A stretch of 64,000 nucleotides of DNA. It comes from Aquimarina aquimarini. Its GTDB lineage: Bacteria > Bacteroidota > Bacteroidia > Flavobacteriales > Flavobacteriaceae. The DNA is taken from NCBI RefSeq assembly GCF_900299535.1, contig NZ_OMKE01000006.1, positions 1 to 64,000 on the forward strand, in the 5' to 3' direction. This document shows, piece after piece, positions 1 through 9,047 of the stretch; the stretch's first letter is position 1, and each line of letters starts with the position of its first letter. Both the position numbers and the translations under genes were made by a program. The notes under the pieces are model-generated. The model was given only the letters and a program-made list of their open reading frames with translations. It ran no database searches and was not told the origin of the DNA.

Positions 1-2
1 TC

Positions 3-299
3 ATAAAATATAATTTAGGATTTATCATAGGGGGAGGGGTAATTGGCATATTTGGGATATACTTGTATAGCACTAGTATAGAAGAAAAAAAAATTATGTA
101 TTTAAGTTTGCTAACTACCCTATATGCGGCTATACTGTATAGGATAATGTGGAATTTGTTTGTCAAATGGTTTGGTAGAGAGCCAGAAGATACTTCTTTT
201 AAATATCACGTTAAATTCCCAGGTGCCATGTTTGGTATTTTATATGGAATATTGATAACTGTTGTTCCCTTTTTAAGTATTGTACTGATAGGAGATTAA
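3..299 (+). CDS. Small membrane protein, 5' end cut by window edge
   Basis: The reading frame is open from base 3 without a stop, so the gene begins before the window; the TTG at 63 is only the first start-like codon inside it. The visible part has three hydrophobic segments: a Gly/Ile-rich one in the first 20 codons, one around YLSLLTTLYAAILYRIMWNL, and one at the C-terminus (MFGILYGILITVVPFLSIVL). A short polar stretch with KWFGREPEDTSFKYH separates the last two. I do not recognise the family. It is probably an inner-membrane protein. No terminator-like hairpin follows it before the LPMO gene. Confidence 0.55.
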   Translation: MKYNLGFIIGGGVIGIFGIYLYSTSIEEKKIMYLSLLTTLYAAILYRIMWNLFVKWFGREPEDTSFKYHVKFPGAMFGILYGILITVVPFLSIVLIGD

Positions 300-572
300 G
301 GGGCTGGTTTTAGCAAATTAGGCACTTTTGGGTCTTATGAAGATGATTTTCTTTTACGCTAAATTCAAAGTATAACTGGTATAACCTTTTTTATAGCCTT
401 TATTTATTGCAAATTGATCAGGGAATTTCAGAGGGTTTTACCTCTTAGAAATATTCATTGCAACTCTTATTTTATTTACTTTCAAGATATAAACCCAAAC
501 AGCATTCTTTATAATATTTTGTCTATTAATGAGTTAACTCATTAATACATAACTTTTAAATACCATTAAACC
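300..572. other. Intergenic region upstream of the LPMO gene
   Basis: AT-rich non-coding stretch. I see no ORF or RNA gene. Its one striking feature is the perfect palindrome at 524-547, listed separately. A TAnnTTTG-like box (TAACTTTT, 550-557) lies too close to the start codon and has no properly spaced TTG, so no promoter is called. Confidence 0.5.
524..547. promoter_or_regulatory. Perfect 24-bp palindrome, possible operator
   Basis: The sequence from 524 to 547 equals its own reverse complement; the half site is TATTAATGAGTT. It ends 25 bp before the LPMO start codon at 573. No T-run follows, so it does not look like a terminator. A perfect palindrome of this length next to a secreted chitin-degradation gene suggests a binding site for a dimeric regulator, but no regulator gene is adjacent and the role is inferred. 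Confidence 0.4.
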
Positions 573-2720
573 ATGTTTAAAAAAACAACAAACTCAGTAA
601 TTTTTAATACAAGTAGCTGTTCCTGGCAACAGTTGATTTGTACGACCTTATTTCTAGCAGTAATTCTCTCTGTTTTCCCCCACGGTACAGTAACATACCC
701 ACCAAGTCGTGTTTGGAATTGTTTTCAAGAAGGCCCAGAAAGCCCAGATTCTCCTCCTTGTATTGACGCGGTAGCCTCTCATGGTACTCAAGCATTATAT
801 GATTGGAATGAAATTAACCAAGCAAATGCTAATGGTAATCACAGGCAATATATTATGGATGGAAATCTAGCTAGTGGTGGTAGACCTGAAAAATATGGAG
901 GCATGGATCAAATTAGACCTGATTGGGTATCCACACTTGTATCTCCTGGACCACTTACAGTTACCTGGACAAACCATGCTCCTCACGCAACAGCTTATTA
1001 TGAAGTATATATCACCAAAGAAAGCTGGTCTCCTGATCAGCCATTAACATGGGACAGTCTTGTTCTTCTAGTACGAACACCTCCAAGCGGACCCGAAAGA
1101 ATTGTTAATATCCCTGTAACGCTACCTGCCAGAACAGGTAAACATGTTATTTATAGCATCTGGCAACGATCTGATAGTGCAGAAGCATTTTACTCAGCTA
1201 GTGACATCCATTTTGATGGAGGAGGTTCTGATACACAGGCGCCTTCTACTCCTACTGGTTTAGGGGCATCAAATGCTACCCAAACTACAGCCGATCTTTC
1301 TTGGAGTGCTTCTACTGATAATGTAGCTGTAACTGGATACGATGTATACCAAGGAGATACTGTTATTGCAACTGTAACTGGTACTTCATACCAAGTAACT
1401 GGATTAACGGCAAATACCTCATATCCTTTTAGAGTAAAAGCTAAAGATGCTGCAAATAATCAATCTGGTTTTAGTAATACTGTAACTGTAACTACACTAG
1501 GAGGAGGTTCTGATACACAGCCCCCTTCTACCCCAGCCAGTTTAGCCACATCAAATGCTACGCAAACTACAATCAACCTTTCTTGGAACGCTGCTACCGA
1601 TAATGTCGCTGTGACTGGATATGATATATACCAAGGAAATACCGTGATTGCAACTGCAACTGGTACTACATATCAAGCTACTGGATTAACAGCGAATACC
1701 TCATATTCTTATAGAGTAAAAGCCAAGGATGCTGCTGGTAATCAATCCGGTTTTAGCAACACTGCAACTGCAACTACACTTCCTGATACTGGAGGAGGAA
1801 ACTGTGCTGGAATACCACAATATGCAGCAGGAACTTCCTATAGCCAAAACGAAGAAGTACAAAATGAAGGAGCAAAATATTCATGTAAAACTTCAGGATG
1901 GTGCTCTTCTTCTGCAGCTTGGGCGTATGCTCCAGGTACTGGTACTTATTGGCAACAAGCTTGGACAAAAACAGGAGATTGTAGTGGTGGAGCTTCTGAT
2001 ACACAAGCACCTTCTGTTCCTACAAGTTTAAGCACATCAAATGCTACACAAACTACAGTAAATCTTTCTTGGAATGCTGCTACTGATAATGTAGCTGTAA
2101 CAGGATATGACGTTTACCAAGGAAATACTGTTATTGCTACTGCAACTAGCACTACATATCAAGCTACTGGATTAACAGCAAATACCTCATATTCTTATAG
2201 AGTAAAAGCTAAGGATGCTGCAGGCAATCAATCTGGTTTTAGTAATACCGCAACCGTAACTACACCTCCTGGTACTGGAGGAGGGAACTGTGCAGGCATC
2301 TCACAATATGTAGCAGGAACTTCTTATAGTCAAAATGAGGAAGTACAAAATGCAGGAGGAAAATATACATGTAATATCCCTGGTTGGTGTTCTTCTACAG
2401 CAGCTTGGGCATTTGCCCCAGGTACTGGTTCATCTTGGCAACAAGCTTGGACAAAAACAGGAGATTGTAGTGCAACAGCATTATACACCCTATTCCCTAC
2501 AGCAACACAAGATATCATCAATCTTACAATAAAGGCTGAGAATGCTTCATCAGTAAAAATAAAGTTATACGATTTTACTGGAAAACTACTAAGGTCTCAT
2601 AAGTACCAAAGAACTCAAAAATCTATAATACAAGATTTATCTAACCTTAAAGAAGGTCTATATATATTTAAAATATATATAGATGATAAAGTGTATACAG
2701 AGAGAATTCTTAAAAAGTAA
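573..2720 (+). CDS. AA10 lytic polysaccharide monooxygenase, multimodular, T9SS-secreted
   Basis: Copper enzyme that oxidatively cleaves crystalline polysaccharide, most likely chitin. Domains by residue: signal peptide 1-36 ending at the catalytic His37 (mature start HGTVTYPPSR); AA10 domain 37-215 with the second copper ligand His138 in WTNHAPHATAYY and a C-terminal IWQR...DIHFD motif; FN3 about 218-308; FN3 about 312-404; CBM5/12 (Cys/Trp-rich, YWQQAWTKTGDC) about 407-470; FN3 about 474-566; CBM5/12 about 570-632; T9SS type A sorting domain about 635-715 ending in KIYIDDKVYTERILKK. The AA10 part resembles, from memory, the chitin-active Cellvibrio LPMO10A type. The FN3 and CBM modules are near-identical repeats. 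Start chosen because it gives a signal peptide that exposes His37. Secretion across the outer membrane would need the T9SS, of which sprA lies in this window. Confidence 0.93.
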   Translation: MFKKTTNSVIFNTSSCSWQQLICTTLFLAVILSVFPHGTVTYPPSRVWNCFQEGPESPDSPPCIDAVASHGTQALYDWNEINQANANGNHRQYIMDGNLASGGRPEKYGGMDQIRPDWVSTLVSPGPLTVTWTNHAPHATAYYEVYITKESWSPDQPLTWDSLVLLVRTPPSGPERIVNIPVTLPARTGKHVIYSIWQRSDSAEAFYSASDIHFDGGGSDTQAPSTPTGLGASNATQTTADLSWSASTDNVAVTGYDVYQGDTVIATVTGTSYQVTGLTANTSYPFRVKAKDAANNQSGFSNTVTVTTLGGGSDTQPPSTPASLATSNATQTTINLSWNAATDNVAVTGYDIYQGNTVIATATGTTYQATGLTANTSYSYRVKAKDAAGNQSGFSNTATATTLPDTGGGNCAGIPQYAAGTSYSQNEEVQNEGAKYSCKTSGWCSSSAAWAYAPGTGTYWQQAWTKTGDCSGGASDTQAPSVPTSLSTSNATQTTVNLSWNAATDNVAVTGYDVYQGNTVIATATSTTYQATGLTANTSYSYRVKAKDAAGNQSGFSNTATVTTPPGTGGGNCAGISQYVAGTSYSQNEEVQNAGGKYTCNIPGWCSSTAAWAFAPGTGSSWQQAWTKTGDCSATALYTLFPTATQDIINLTIKAENASSVKIKLYDFTGKLLRSHKYQRTQKSIIQDLSNLKEGLYIFKIYIDDKVYTERILKK
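1222..2470 (+). repeat. Near-identical FN3 and CBM5/12 module repeats inside the LPMO gene
   Basis: Three FN3-coding copies start near 1222, 1506 and 1992 and two CBM5/12-coding copies near 1798 and 2281. Each copy shares long nucleotide runs with the others (for example the segments encoding TDNVAVTGYD and LTANTSY). The similarity at DNA level points to recent internal duplication or gene conversion. The last FN3-CBM pair (1992-2470) looks like a copy of the previous pair. Confidence 0.85.
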
Positions 2721-2732
2721 TCATTAAAAATT

Positions 2733-2770
2733 ATATTCGGGTAGCTAGTTTTCTATAACTACCCGAATTT
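2733..2770 (+). terminator. Hairpin after LPMO gene
   Basis: Ten-bp arms (ATTCGGGTAG at 2735-2744 and its complement at 2759-2768) with a 14-nt loop, starting 14 bp after the stop codon. Only a short T-run follows; it may act together with the stronger hairpin downstream. Confidence 0.5.
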
Positions 2771-2811
2771 AAGCTACAATTGATAATAGTATAGTATTAT
2801 CTATACATGTT

Positions 2812-2847
2812 AAAACACCGAAGATTTAAATCTTCGGTGTTTTTTTT
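2812..2847 (+). terminator. Rho-independent terminator of LPMO gene
   Basis: Perfect inverted repeat (arms 2812-2827 and 2828-2843, core ACACCGAAGATTT) followed by a run of eight T. Strong intrinsic terminator in the plus direction. Confidence 0.8.
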
Positions 2848-3045
2848 AATTTTAAATGCTTTATAGTAATACGAGTTATGGATAAGAATTTCGTATAAAG
2901 AGCTTGAATTATTTTGTGCTAGATTAAGGCATAAAATTAAAGAATAGCCTTAGCTATTGTTGAATTTTATAACACAGATATAGTGCAAAAGAAACAAACT
3001 ACATACAAATTTTTATGTGTAAATCGTATAAGAGGTATCGTTAAA
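2848..3045. other. Intergenic region between convergent genes
   Basis: AT-rich DNA between the LPMO terminator and the porP/sprF terminator. I see no ORF, RNA gene or repeat in it. Confidence 0.5.
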
Positions 3046-3046
3046 A

Positions 3047-3080
3047 AGAAAATCGTCTAAAAATTACTTTTCAGACGATC
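3047..3080 (-). terminator. Terminator of porP/sprF-type gene
   Basis: Arms ATCGTCT (3052-3058) and AGACGAT (3073-3079). Read on the minus strand the stem is followed by a T-rich tail, 40 bp after the stop of the minus-strand gene that ends at 3119. Confidence 0.6.
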
Positions 3081-3118
3081 CTTTTTATGATAGTTATTAT
3101 AGTATCTAAACTTGTTGG

Positions 3119-4141
3119 CTAATTATTTGCATTAACCGCTGGGCAATTACAGTTCCATCTTTCTTTACGTTTTCCAAAATCATACCCTAAAGTAAGCTGG
3201 TGAAAACCACCATCACTAAGCACTACAGAATTAGATTGATAGCTATAGGTATATCCTACTAGCCATTTCTTATAGTTAACTCCTAAAAACGGGGTTACAT
3301 ATTGTAATTGCTGACTCTTTATTGAGCTTCCATCTTCAGAATATTCTGCTCCATCCAAACTACGTCTATACGATAATCCTCCCCATAGAGTAGCTGTTCC
3401 TAAATTATAATACACTTTTGCATTAGCATCTACAGTACTTTCTTTGGTTTGATCTGTAGCTTGATACATAAACGATGGCTCTATACTTAATGGTGAGTTT
3501 CTTATGCCAAATAAATACCCCGTAGAAAAGATATACCTACGCTGATTGTTTGATTCTTGTATTGGAGTATTATTATCAAAAATATCTCGAGTCGTTGGCA
3601 AAATATTTTTTACGGTAAAATGTGCATACCATTCTAAAAAATTATACGATAATCCAACATCCATATTATAATACGAATCTTTTTGCACTCTATCTAAGAT
3701 AACAGGATCGGGATCAAATACATCATCAAGTCCTCTGAGATCAACATTGGATTGTATAAATCCTCCGCTAAGCCCAAAAGATAACATATTCAAATCTGTT
3801 CTATCTCTAGAAAATAACAAATGATATGCATAGGTAAGGTAAATACCTGTTTGAGAGAATCGACCATTCTCATCTCTGTACAAAATACCACCTAAACCAG
3901 ATTTTTCTCCTGCTCTAAAATTTACATTCAACGTTTGTAAATTAGGTGCATTACTTACATCAAACCATTGTTTTCTGGCAGTAAGTCTTACTTTATTAGC
4001 ATTTGATGCTCCAGCCATAGCAGGATGAACCAGATACAAATTATCAGAAAGATAATCTGCATATACTGGAATTCCTTCTTGAGAATAGACAAATGGAGAT
4101 ACTAGTACTAATACTACTACATAGATTTTTTTTAAGTTCAT
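3119..4141 (-). CDS. PorP/SprF family T9SS membrane protein
   Basis: 340 residues with a signal peptide (about 1-20, ending SPFVYSQ) and the family opening EGIPVYADYLSDNLYLVHPAMAGAS, which matches the PorP/SprF start motif around a conserved N-P-A-x-A/G. The rest is an outer-membrane beta-barrel pattern of alternating hydrophobic strands (for example GLSYNFLEWYAHFTVKN and LVGYTYSYQSN) ending in a cysteine-containing tail. Family members help the T9SS export or anchor particular large adhesins such as SprB and are usually found just after the adhesin gene. Here no adhesin gene is adjacent; the nearest T9SS cargo is the LPMO, convergently encoded. A stand-alone paralogue; specific partner unknown. 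Confidence 0.88.
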   Translation of the reverse strand: MNLKKIYVVVLVLVSPFVYSQEGIPVYADYLSDNLYLVHPAMAGASNANKVRLTARKQWFDVSNAPNLQTLNVNFRAGEKSGLGGILYRDENGRFSQTGIYLTYAYHLLFSRDRTDLNMLSFGLSGGFIQSNVDLRGLDDVFDPDPVILDRVQKDSYYNMDVGLSYNFLEWYAHFTVKNILPTTRDIFDNNTPIQESNNQRRYIFSTGYLFGIRNSPLSIEPSFMYQATDQTKESTVDANAKVYYNLGTATLWGGLSYRRSLDGAEYSEDGSSIKSQQLQYVTPFLGVNYKKWLVGYTYSYQSNSVVLSDGGFHQLTLGYDFGKRKERWNCNCPAVNANN

Positions 4142-4368
4142 TTGGGTACTATTATTTACTGGGGCTAAATAGAATTAGTGAATTCAAGCTATTAAAAATA
4201 ATGTTTCAATAATTAGAATCCCACTATTATTTTAAAAATAATTATTGTATTTCAATCTCTCCAAAGATATAAATTTTTAACAGAACAATAGATTTGCATA
4301 CCCTTGATTGTATTCGTTAAAAAATACGAGCATTCTGCAAACGATTCAGATATCGTTTTGCTTTTTAG

Positions 4369-4376
4369 TAAATTTG
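4369..4376 (+). promoter_or_regulatory. Candidate -7 element of the nfu gene
   Basis: TAAATTTG matches the Bacteroidetes -7 consensus TAnnTTTG and sits 14 bp before the ATG at 4391. No well-placed -33 TTG is seen, so the call is tentative. It would give a very short leader. Confidence 0.3.
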
Positions 4377-4390
4377 CCAAAAACAAACAC

Positions 4391-5302
4391 ATGGAAAAGA
4401 AATTTGAAGTAAAAATAGAAGCTACTTCGAACCCTGGAATAGTCAAATTCGAAGCAAACTATTTTTTAACACAACATACGAGTTATGAGTTTGAAAATAT
4501 AGATCAAGCAAAAAACTCCCCTCTTGCTCAGCAATTATTCTATTTACCATTTGTAAAAAGAGTTTTTATTGCCCAGAACTTTGTTGCTATAGACAAGTAT
4601 GATATTGTAGAATGGTCAGATGTGCAAGAAGAAGTAGCAGAACAAATAGAAAACTACCTAAATAGCGAACAACCAATTATTCTGGAGACTGAAACCAAGT
4701 CTACAAAAAAAGTTCCGATTACTATCTATGCAGAAAGTACCCCAAATCCTGCCGTATTAAAATTTGTTGCTAATAAAAAATTGGTAACTGCTGGACATGA
4801 ATTCAAAAACATAGATGATGCCAGTGAATCACCTCTTGTAAAAGAATTATTTCATTTCCCATTTGTAAAAGAAGTTTATATTGATGAAAACTATATCTCT
4901 ATAGGCAAATATGACATGGCCGATTGGAATGATATTACTTTAGAAATCAGAGAATTTCTACGCAATTACCTAGAACAAGGTAAAGAAGTTTTATCTGCCA
5001 ATGCCACTGCAACCAAAAAAGAAGTAGAAAATCAGGTTCATACTGATTTTGAAAACCTGGATGATATCTCAAAAGATATAATAAGTATTATTGATGAATA
5101 TATAAAACCTGCAGTAGCTAGTGATGGGGGAAACATACTATTTGATTCGTATGACCCAGAAAGTAAAGCTGTAAAAGTTGTTTTACAAGGAGCTTGTAGC
5201 GGTTGTCCTTCTTCTACTTTTACGTTGAAAAATGGAATAGAAAATATGCTTAAAGAGATGTTGAAAGACAAAGTTTCTACTGTAGAAGCTATAAATGGAT
5301 AA
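4391..5302 (+). CDS. NifU-like Fe-S cluster carrier with two N-terminal Nfu domains
   Basis: 303 residues from ATG 4391. The frame extends back to a TTG at 4304, but the family's N-terminal domain begins right at MEKKFEVKIEATSNPGIVKFEAN, so the ATG is preferred. Layout: Nfu_N domain 1 about 1-90; a second copy about 98-190 (ITIYAESTPNPAVLKFVANK, FPFVKEVYIDENYISIGKYD); linker; C-terminal NifU domain about 215-300 with the cluster-binding Cys269-x-x-Cys272 in GACSGCPSSTFTL. It carries a [4Fe-4S] cluster to apo-proteins in the cytoplasm. The duplicated N-terminal domain differs from the single copy in mitochondrial NFU1. It appears monocistronic. Confidence 0.9.
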   Translation: MEKKFEVKIEATSNPGIVKFEANYFLTQHTSYEFENIDQAKNSPLAQQLFYLPFVKRVFIAQNFVAIDKYDIVEWSDVQEEVAEQIENYLNSEQPIILETETKSTKKVPITIYAESTPNPAVLKFVANKKLVTAGHEFKNIDDASESPLVKELFHFPFVKEVYIDENYISIGKYDMADWNDITLEIREFLRNYLEQGKEVLSANATATKKEVENQVHTDFENLDDISKDIISIIDEYIKPAVASDGGNILFDSYDPESKAVKVVLQGACSGCPSSTFTLKNGIENMLKEMLKDKVSTVEAING

Positions 5303-5564
5303 ACAGTTTACCTTATCTAAGCAAATTATAGCTGGGTAAGCTTACAAAATTCTTATTTGAAAAAAATTGACATTTATTGACTATAAAAGAAAAAAAACAA
5401 AGGAGAAAAATATCGGTTTTATCTATCGACATACAGTTGATCGATAAATTCATAGTTACATCGACAATCTCTATAAAATAAAGCATCTCATTTTTTAGAT
5501 AAAGCATCGGTTTATCGTATCTTAGAGTCTCTTTATTAGATTTTTAACTTAAAAAACTCACAAA

Positions 5565-5765
5565 ATGGCAATTATTAAAGTTATTGAAGTACTGGCTAAC
5601 TCTGAAACAAGTTGGGAAGATGCAACTAGAAATGCAATAAAGCAAGCTAGTAAATCTGTAAAAAACATTAGATCTGCATATGTAGCAGAACAAAGTGTAG
5701 TGGTTAATGATAATGATGTAGCAGAATTTAGAGTAAACCTAAAAATTTCTTTTGAGGTAAAATAA
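5565..5765 (+). CDS. Dodecin family flavin-binding protein
   Basis: 66 residues, the full length of the family. It has the typical pattern IIKVIEVLANSETSWEDATRNAIKQASKSVKNIRSAYV followed by a beta strand ending FRVNLKISFEVK. Dodecins assemble into hollow dodecamers that store or buffer riboflavin-type flavins in the cytoplasm. The flavin-stacking residue is Trp17 in SETSWEDA. A hairpin terminator follows 20 bp after the stop, so the gene is probably transcribed alone. Confidence 0.93.
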   Translation: MAIIKVIEVLANSETSWEDATRNAIKQASKSVKNIRSAYVAEQSVVVNDNDVAEFRVNLKISFEVK

Positions 5766-5785
5766 TTACTTCATTTTCTATTTTA

Positions 5786-5820
5786 TAAAAAGCATTCTGA
5801 ATTATTCAGGATGCTTTTTA
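5786..5820 (+). terminator. Terminator of dodecin gene
   Basis: Stem AAAAAGCATTCTGAAT pairs with the complement ending ATGCTTTTT, with small mismatches and a T-run. It covers the ATG at 5811, which argues against that ATG being the start of the next gene. Confidence 0.7.
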
Positions 5821-5852
5821 TATTTTTAGACATTGCTTATAAATACACTTCT

Positions 5853-7955
5853 GTGAAACATTCTTATAGCATCTTATTAATACTCTTGTTCATCACATGC
5901 ACAAGTCAAAACAAGCCTTCTATGCAACAACATACATATACCAATGATTTGATTCATGAAACTAGCCCTTACCTATTACAACATGCTCACAACCCAGTGA
6001 ATTGGAAACCTTGGAACGAGTCTACACTAGAACAAGCTAAAAAAGAAAATAAACTTATCATTGTAAGTATAGGGTATGCCGCATGCCATTGGTGTCATGT
6101 TATGGAGCACGAGAGTTTTGAAGATCCAAAAGTTGCAGAAATTATGAATTCGAACTATATAAACATCAAGGTGGATCGAGAAGAACGCCCTGATGTAGAT
6201 CAAGTGTATATGAGTGCGGTACAAATGATGACTGGTAGTGGTGGCTGGCCGCTCAATGTTGTCACTTTACCAGACGGAAGACCTGTGTGGGGAGGCACAT
6301 ATTTTCCGAAAGCAAATTGGGTAGATGCTCTAAAGCAAATTTCTAATTTATATCAAAAACAACCTGACAAATTAGAAGAATATGCATCAAAACTAGAGCA
6401 AGGAATCAAAGCTATTGACCTTATCGAAACCAATACAGATGAAATTCATTTTGACAATGATTTTATAGCTACCTCAATAAAGAAATGGCAATCAACTTTT
6501 GATCATCAAAAAGGAGGAACAAAGCGTGTTCCTAAATTCATGATGCCCAACAATTATCATTTTCTTTTGAGATATGCATACCAGACAAAAGATGAGAAAC
6601 TATTAGATTTTGTAAAAAATACCTTGACCAAAATATCATTTGGAGGGGTATATGACCACGTAGGAGGAGGTTTTGCACGATATTCTACTGATGAGAAATG
6701 GCACGTTCCTCACTTTGAGAAAATGTTATATGATAATGCACAACTGGTCAGCCTATATTCTGATGCTTTCTTGGTTACAAAGGATCAATGGTATAAAGAT
6801 GTAGTATACGAGACATTAGATTTTATATCTAGAGAGTTCACTACTACAGAAGGGGCATTTTACTCATCACTAGATGCTGATAGCATGACTCCTGAAGGTG
6901 AATTGGAAGAAGGCGCATTTTATGTCTGGACCAAAGAAGAGCTAAAAAAACTTCTACTTGACGACTATTCTCTTTTTGCTGAGTATTACAACATAAACAC
7001 CTATGGTTTTTGGGAAAAAGGAAATTATGTGTTGATTAGAAAAGATAGTGACCACAAGTTTTGCCTTGACAACAACATTAATAATGAAGAGCTGGCAAAA
7101 AAAGTACTTAGATGGAAAAAAATCTTACTACATACGCGAGAAAAACGTTCTCTACCAAGATTAGATGACAAAACACTAACCTCATGGAATGCACTGATGC
7201 TAAAAGGATATCTGGATGCGTATCGGGTATTTGGAGAGAAAAAGTTTTTGGAAGCCGCAATTCATAACGCACATTTTATTAAAGACAAGCAATTAAAAAA
7301 AGATAATTCATTATTTCACAATTACAAAAATGGAAAAAGTACTATCAATGGCTATCTAGAAGATTATGCAATTGTAATTGAAGCTTTTATCACTCTCTAT
7401 CAAAATACATTTGATACAACATGGTTAAACATATCCAATCAACTTACAGAATATACCTTGACACATTTTTTTAATAAAGATAAAAATCTGTTTTATTTCA
7501 CTTCTGATCAAGACCCTAAACTCATCACTAGAACTGTTGAATATACAGATAATGTAATTCCTGCATCTAATTCTATTATGGCCAAAAATTTATTCTTATT
7601 ATCACATTACTATGATCGCTCAGATTATAAAGAAATAAGTAAGCGAATGTTGCACAACATAAAACCACAAATTGGTTCTTATGCCTCTGGATATTCAAAT
7701 TGGTTGGATCTTATGCTAAATTTTTCTTTTGATTTTTATGAACTGGTAATCATAGGCAAAGATGCCAAAACCAAATTAAAGGAATTAAACAAAACGTATA
7801 TTCCTAATAAATTAATTGCAGGAAGTTTATCTGATTCTGACCAAATATTACTCAAAAATAGATTTGTTGAAAATAAAACTCTATTCTATTTATGCGTAAA
7901 TAACGCCTGTAAATATCCTGTTGAAGAGCTGAGCGATATCTTGCCCTTAAATTAA
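5853..7955 (+). CDS. DUF255 thioredoxin-domain protein (YyaL/SPATA20 family), probable lipoprotein
   Basis: About 701 residues. The N-terminal thioredoxin-like DUF255 domain carries the hallmark [16 protein letters not shown] with Cys78-x-x-Cys81, then an (alpha/alpha)6-type region with [35 protein letters not shown]. This is the signature of the YyaL/SPATA20 family, whose biochemical role is not firmly known. Start: the longest frame begins at ATG 5811, but that lies inside the dodecin terminator. GTG 5853 gives [15 protein letters not shown], a lipoprotein-like signal with Cys16, and is preferred; ATG 5922 would give a cytosolic protein. No terminator is obvious behind it. Confidence 0.85.
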   Translation: MKHSYSILLILLFITCTSQNKPSMQQHTYTNDLIHETSPYLLQHAHNPVNWKPWNESTLEQAKKENKLIIVSIGYAACHWCHVMEHESFEDPKVAEIMNSNYINIKVDREERPDVDQVYMSAVQMMTGSGGWPLNVVTLPDGRPVWGGTYFPKANWVDALKQISNLYQKQPDKLEEYASKLEQGIKAIDLIETNTDEIHFDNDFIATSIKKWQSTFDHQKGGTKRVPKFMMPNNYHFLLRYAYQTKDEKLLDFVKNTLTKISFGGVYDHVGGGFARYSTDEKWHVPHFEKMLYDNAQLVSLYSDAFLVTKDQWYKDVVYETLDFISREFTTTEGAFYSSLDADSMTPEGELEEGAFYVWTKEELKKLLLDDYSLFAEYYNINTYGFWEKGNYVLIRKDSDHKFCLDNNINNEELAKKVLRWKKILLHTREKRSLPRLDDKTLTSWNALMLKGYLDAYRVFGEKKFLEAAIHNAHFIKDKQLKKDNSLFHNYKNGKSTINGYLEDYAIVIEAFITLYQNTFDTTWLNISNQLTEYTLTHFFNKDKNLFYFTSDQDPKLITRTVEYTDNVIPASNSIMAKNLFLLSHYYDRSDYKEISKRMLHNIKPQIGSYASGYSNWLDLMLNFSFDFYELVIIGKDAKTKLKELNKTYIPNKLIAGSLSDSDQILLKNRFVENKTLFYLCVNNACKYPVEELSDILPLN

Positions 7956-8339
7956 CTTTTTTATTTTATCTAATCTTTATTTACATTTTAACAAATTATA
8001 TCTCTAAGATCGCTATTTCATTTATAGCTAGATCATTATAAATAACACTAAAACTTAATATTTGTTAAATAAATTTAATTGAATTTTACAGTTTAAAAAA
8101 CCATTACACAACATAAATCACATATTAGCAACGATTTACACTACAATAAATGTCTTTTTTTACGGTTTTTCCTCAGTGAAATTATGTGAAATATATGTTA
8201 AAACGTGTTTTTTATTGCTAATAATGAATCATTCCTCTTATTGCTATTAAATAATTCGTAATAATTTGAACAAAAATCAATATTATTTGCATTAATTGTG
8301 TTATTTCTTTAAATTGTTAACACCTAAATAAAGAAAACT
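7956..8339. other. AT-rich intergenic region
   Basis: 384 bp with no ORF, RNA gene or strong hairpin that I can support. A weak inverted repeat (GTGTTA/TAACAC) sits about 15-40 bp before the ATG at 8340. The length suggests the promoter of the next gene lies here, but no clean TAnnTTTG box is seen. Confidence 0.45.
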
Positions 8340-9047
8340 ATGAGAAAAATACTACTTTTATTATGTTTAGTGATTTCATCTTCACTTTTTGCCCAATTGC
8401 CCAGAAATTTATTGACACCTACTTCTAGAATTCATATGTATGATGAATACAATGGCAGTGTTTATATGAAAAGCAGGTACAAAGAATCAAGTGTTATTGA
8501 TGAAAAATCGGGAACTTTTGATGCCAAACTCAAATACAATGTTTTTTCTGATGCTTTAGAATATAATTCAAAATCAGATTTATTTGAAGTTATTAAATCT
8601 CCCACGGTACATGCACGAATAGATGGCGATTATTTCTACTATTGTGACTTCAAAAACCAAAGAAACAGTGACCGAAAAGGATACTATGTATTGGTTGAGT
8701 TATCAGACAGATATCGCATTTATAAACGTTTTACACTAAAAATTAAAGATCCACCAGTAAAAACAGGTATTATAGACGGAATTACGGAGCCTGGATCTAT
8801 TAGAATGATTACCACCTACTATCTAGAAGAGTCTGGTATTATCATGGAGTTACCTATGAATAAGAAAGAGATGCTTGCTACATTTAGCGATAAGCATGAT
8901 GAGCTAAAAGCATATCTAAAAAAGGAAAGTATTCGCCTAAAAAAAGAAGAAGACCTTATTAGATTAGTAGCACGATATAATGCTTTAAAAAGCACAGATG
9001 CTACCCCGTCACAAAGTCTTTTAAGTAATAGGGGTCGAAATAACTAA
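8340..9047 (+). CDS. Secreted protein of unknown function
   Basis: 235 residues. Signal peptide about 1-19 (MRKILLLLCLVISSSLFAQ). The mature part has beta-rich segments (GSVYMKSRYKES, TFDAKLKYNVFSDALEY, GYYVLVELSDRYRIYKRFTLKI) and a helical, Lys/Glu-rich C-terminal third with KKEMLATFSDKHDELKAYLKKESIRLKKEEDL. No cysteine-rich, catalytic or sorting motif is visible, so it is probably periplasmic or outer-membrane associated. I do not recognise the family. Its 3' end overlaps the 3' end of tsaB by 47 bp in convergent orientation. Confidence 0.8.
   Translation: MRKILLLLCLVISSSLFAQLPRNLLTPTSRIHMYDEYNGSVYMKSRYKESSVIDEKSGTFDAKLKYNVFSDALEYNSKSDLFEVIKSPTVHARIDGDYFYYCDFKNQRNSDRKGYYVLVELSDRYRIYKRFTLKIKDPPVKTGIIDGITEPGSIRMITTYYLEESGIIMELPMNKKEMLATFSDKHDELKAYLKKESIRLKKEEDLIRLVARYNALKSTDATPSQSLLSNRGRNN

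Noticed and set aside
518-557. TTTG (518-521) plus TAACTTTT (550-557) as the LPMO promoter
   Set aside because: The spacing is 28 bp and the -7 box is imperfect and only 15 bp from the ATG.
1729-2031. Overlapping frames inside the LPMO gene
   Set aside because: Out-of-frame reading of the FN3/CBM repeats; no start context and no protein-like pattern.
1222-2470. Spaced repeats considered as a CRISPR-like array
   Set aside because: The repeats are about 280 bp, in frame and encode FN3 and CBM domains.
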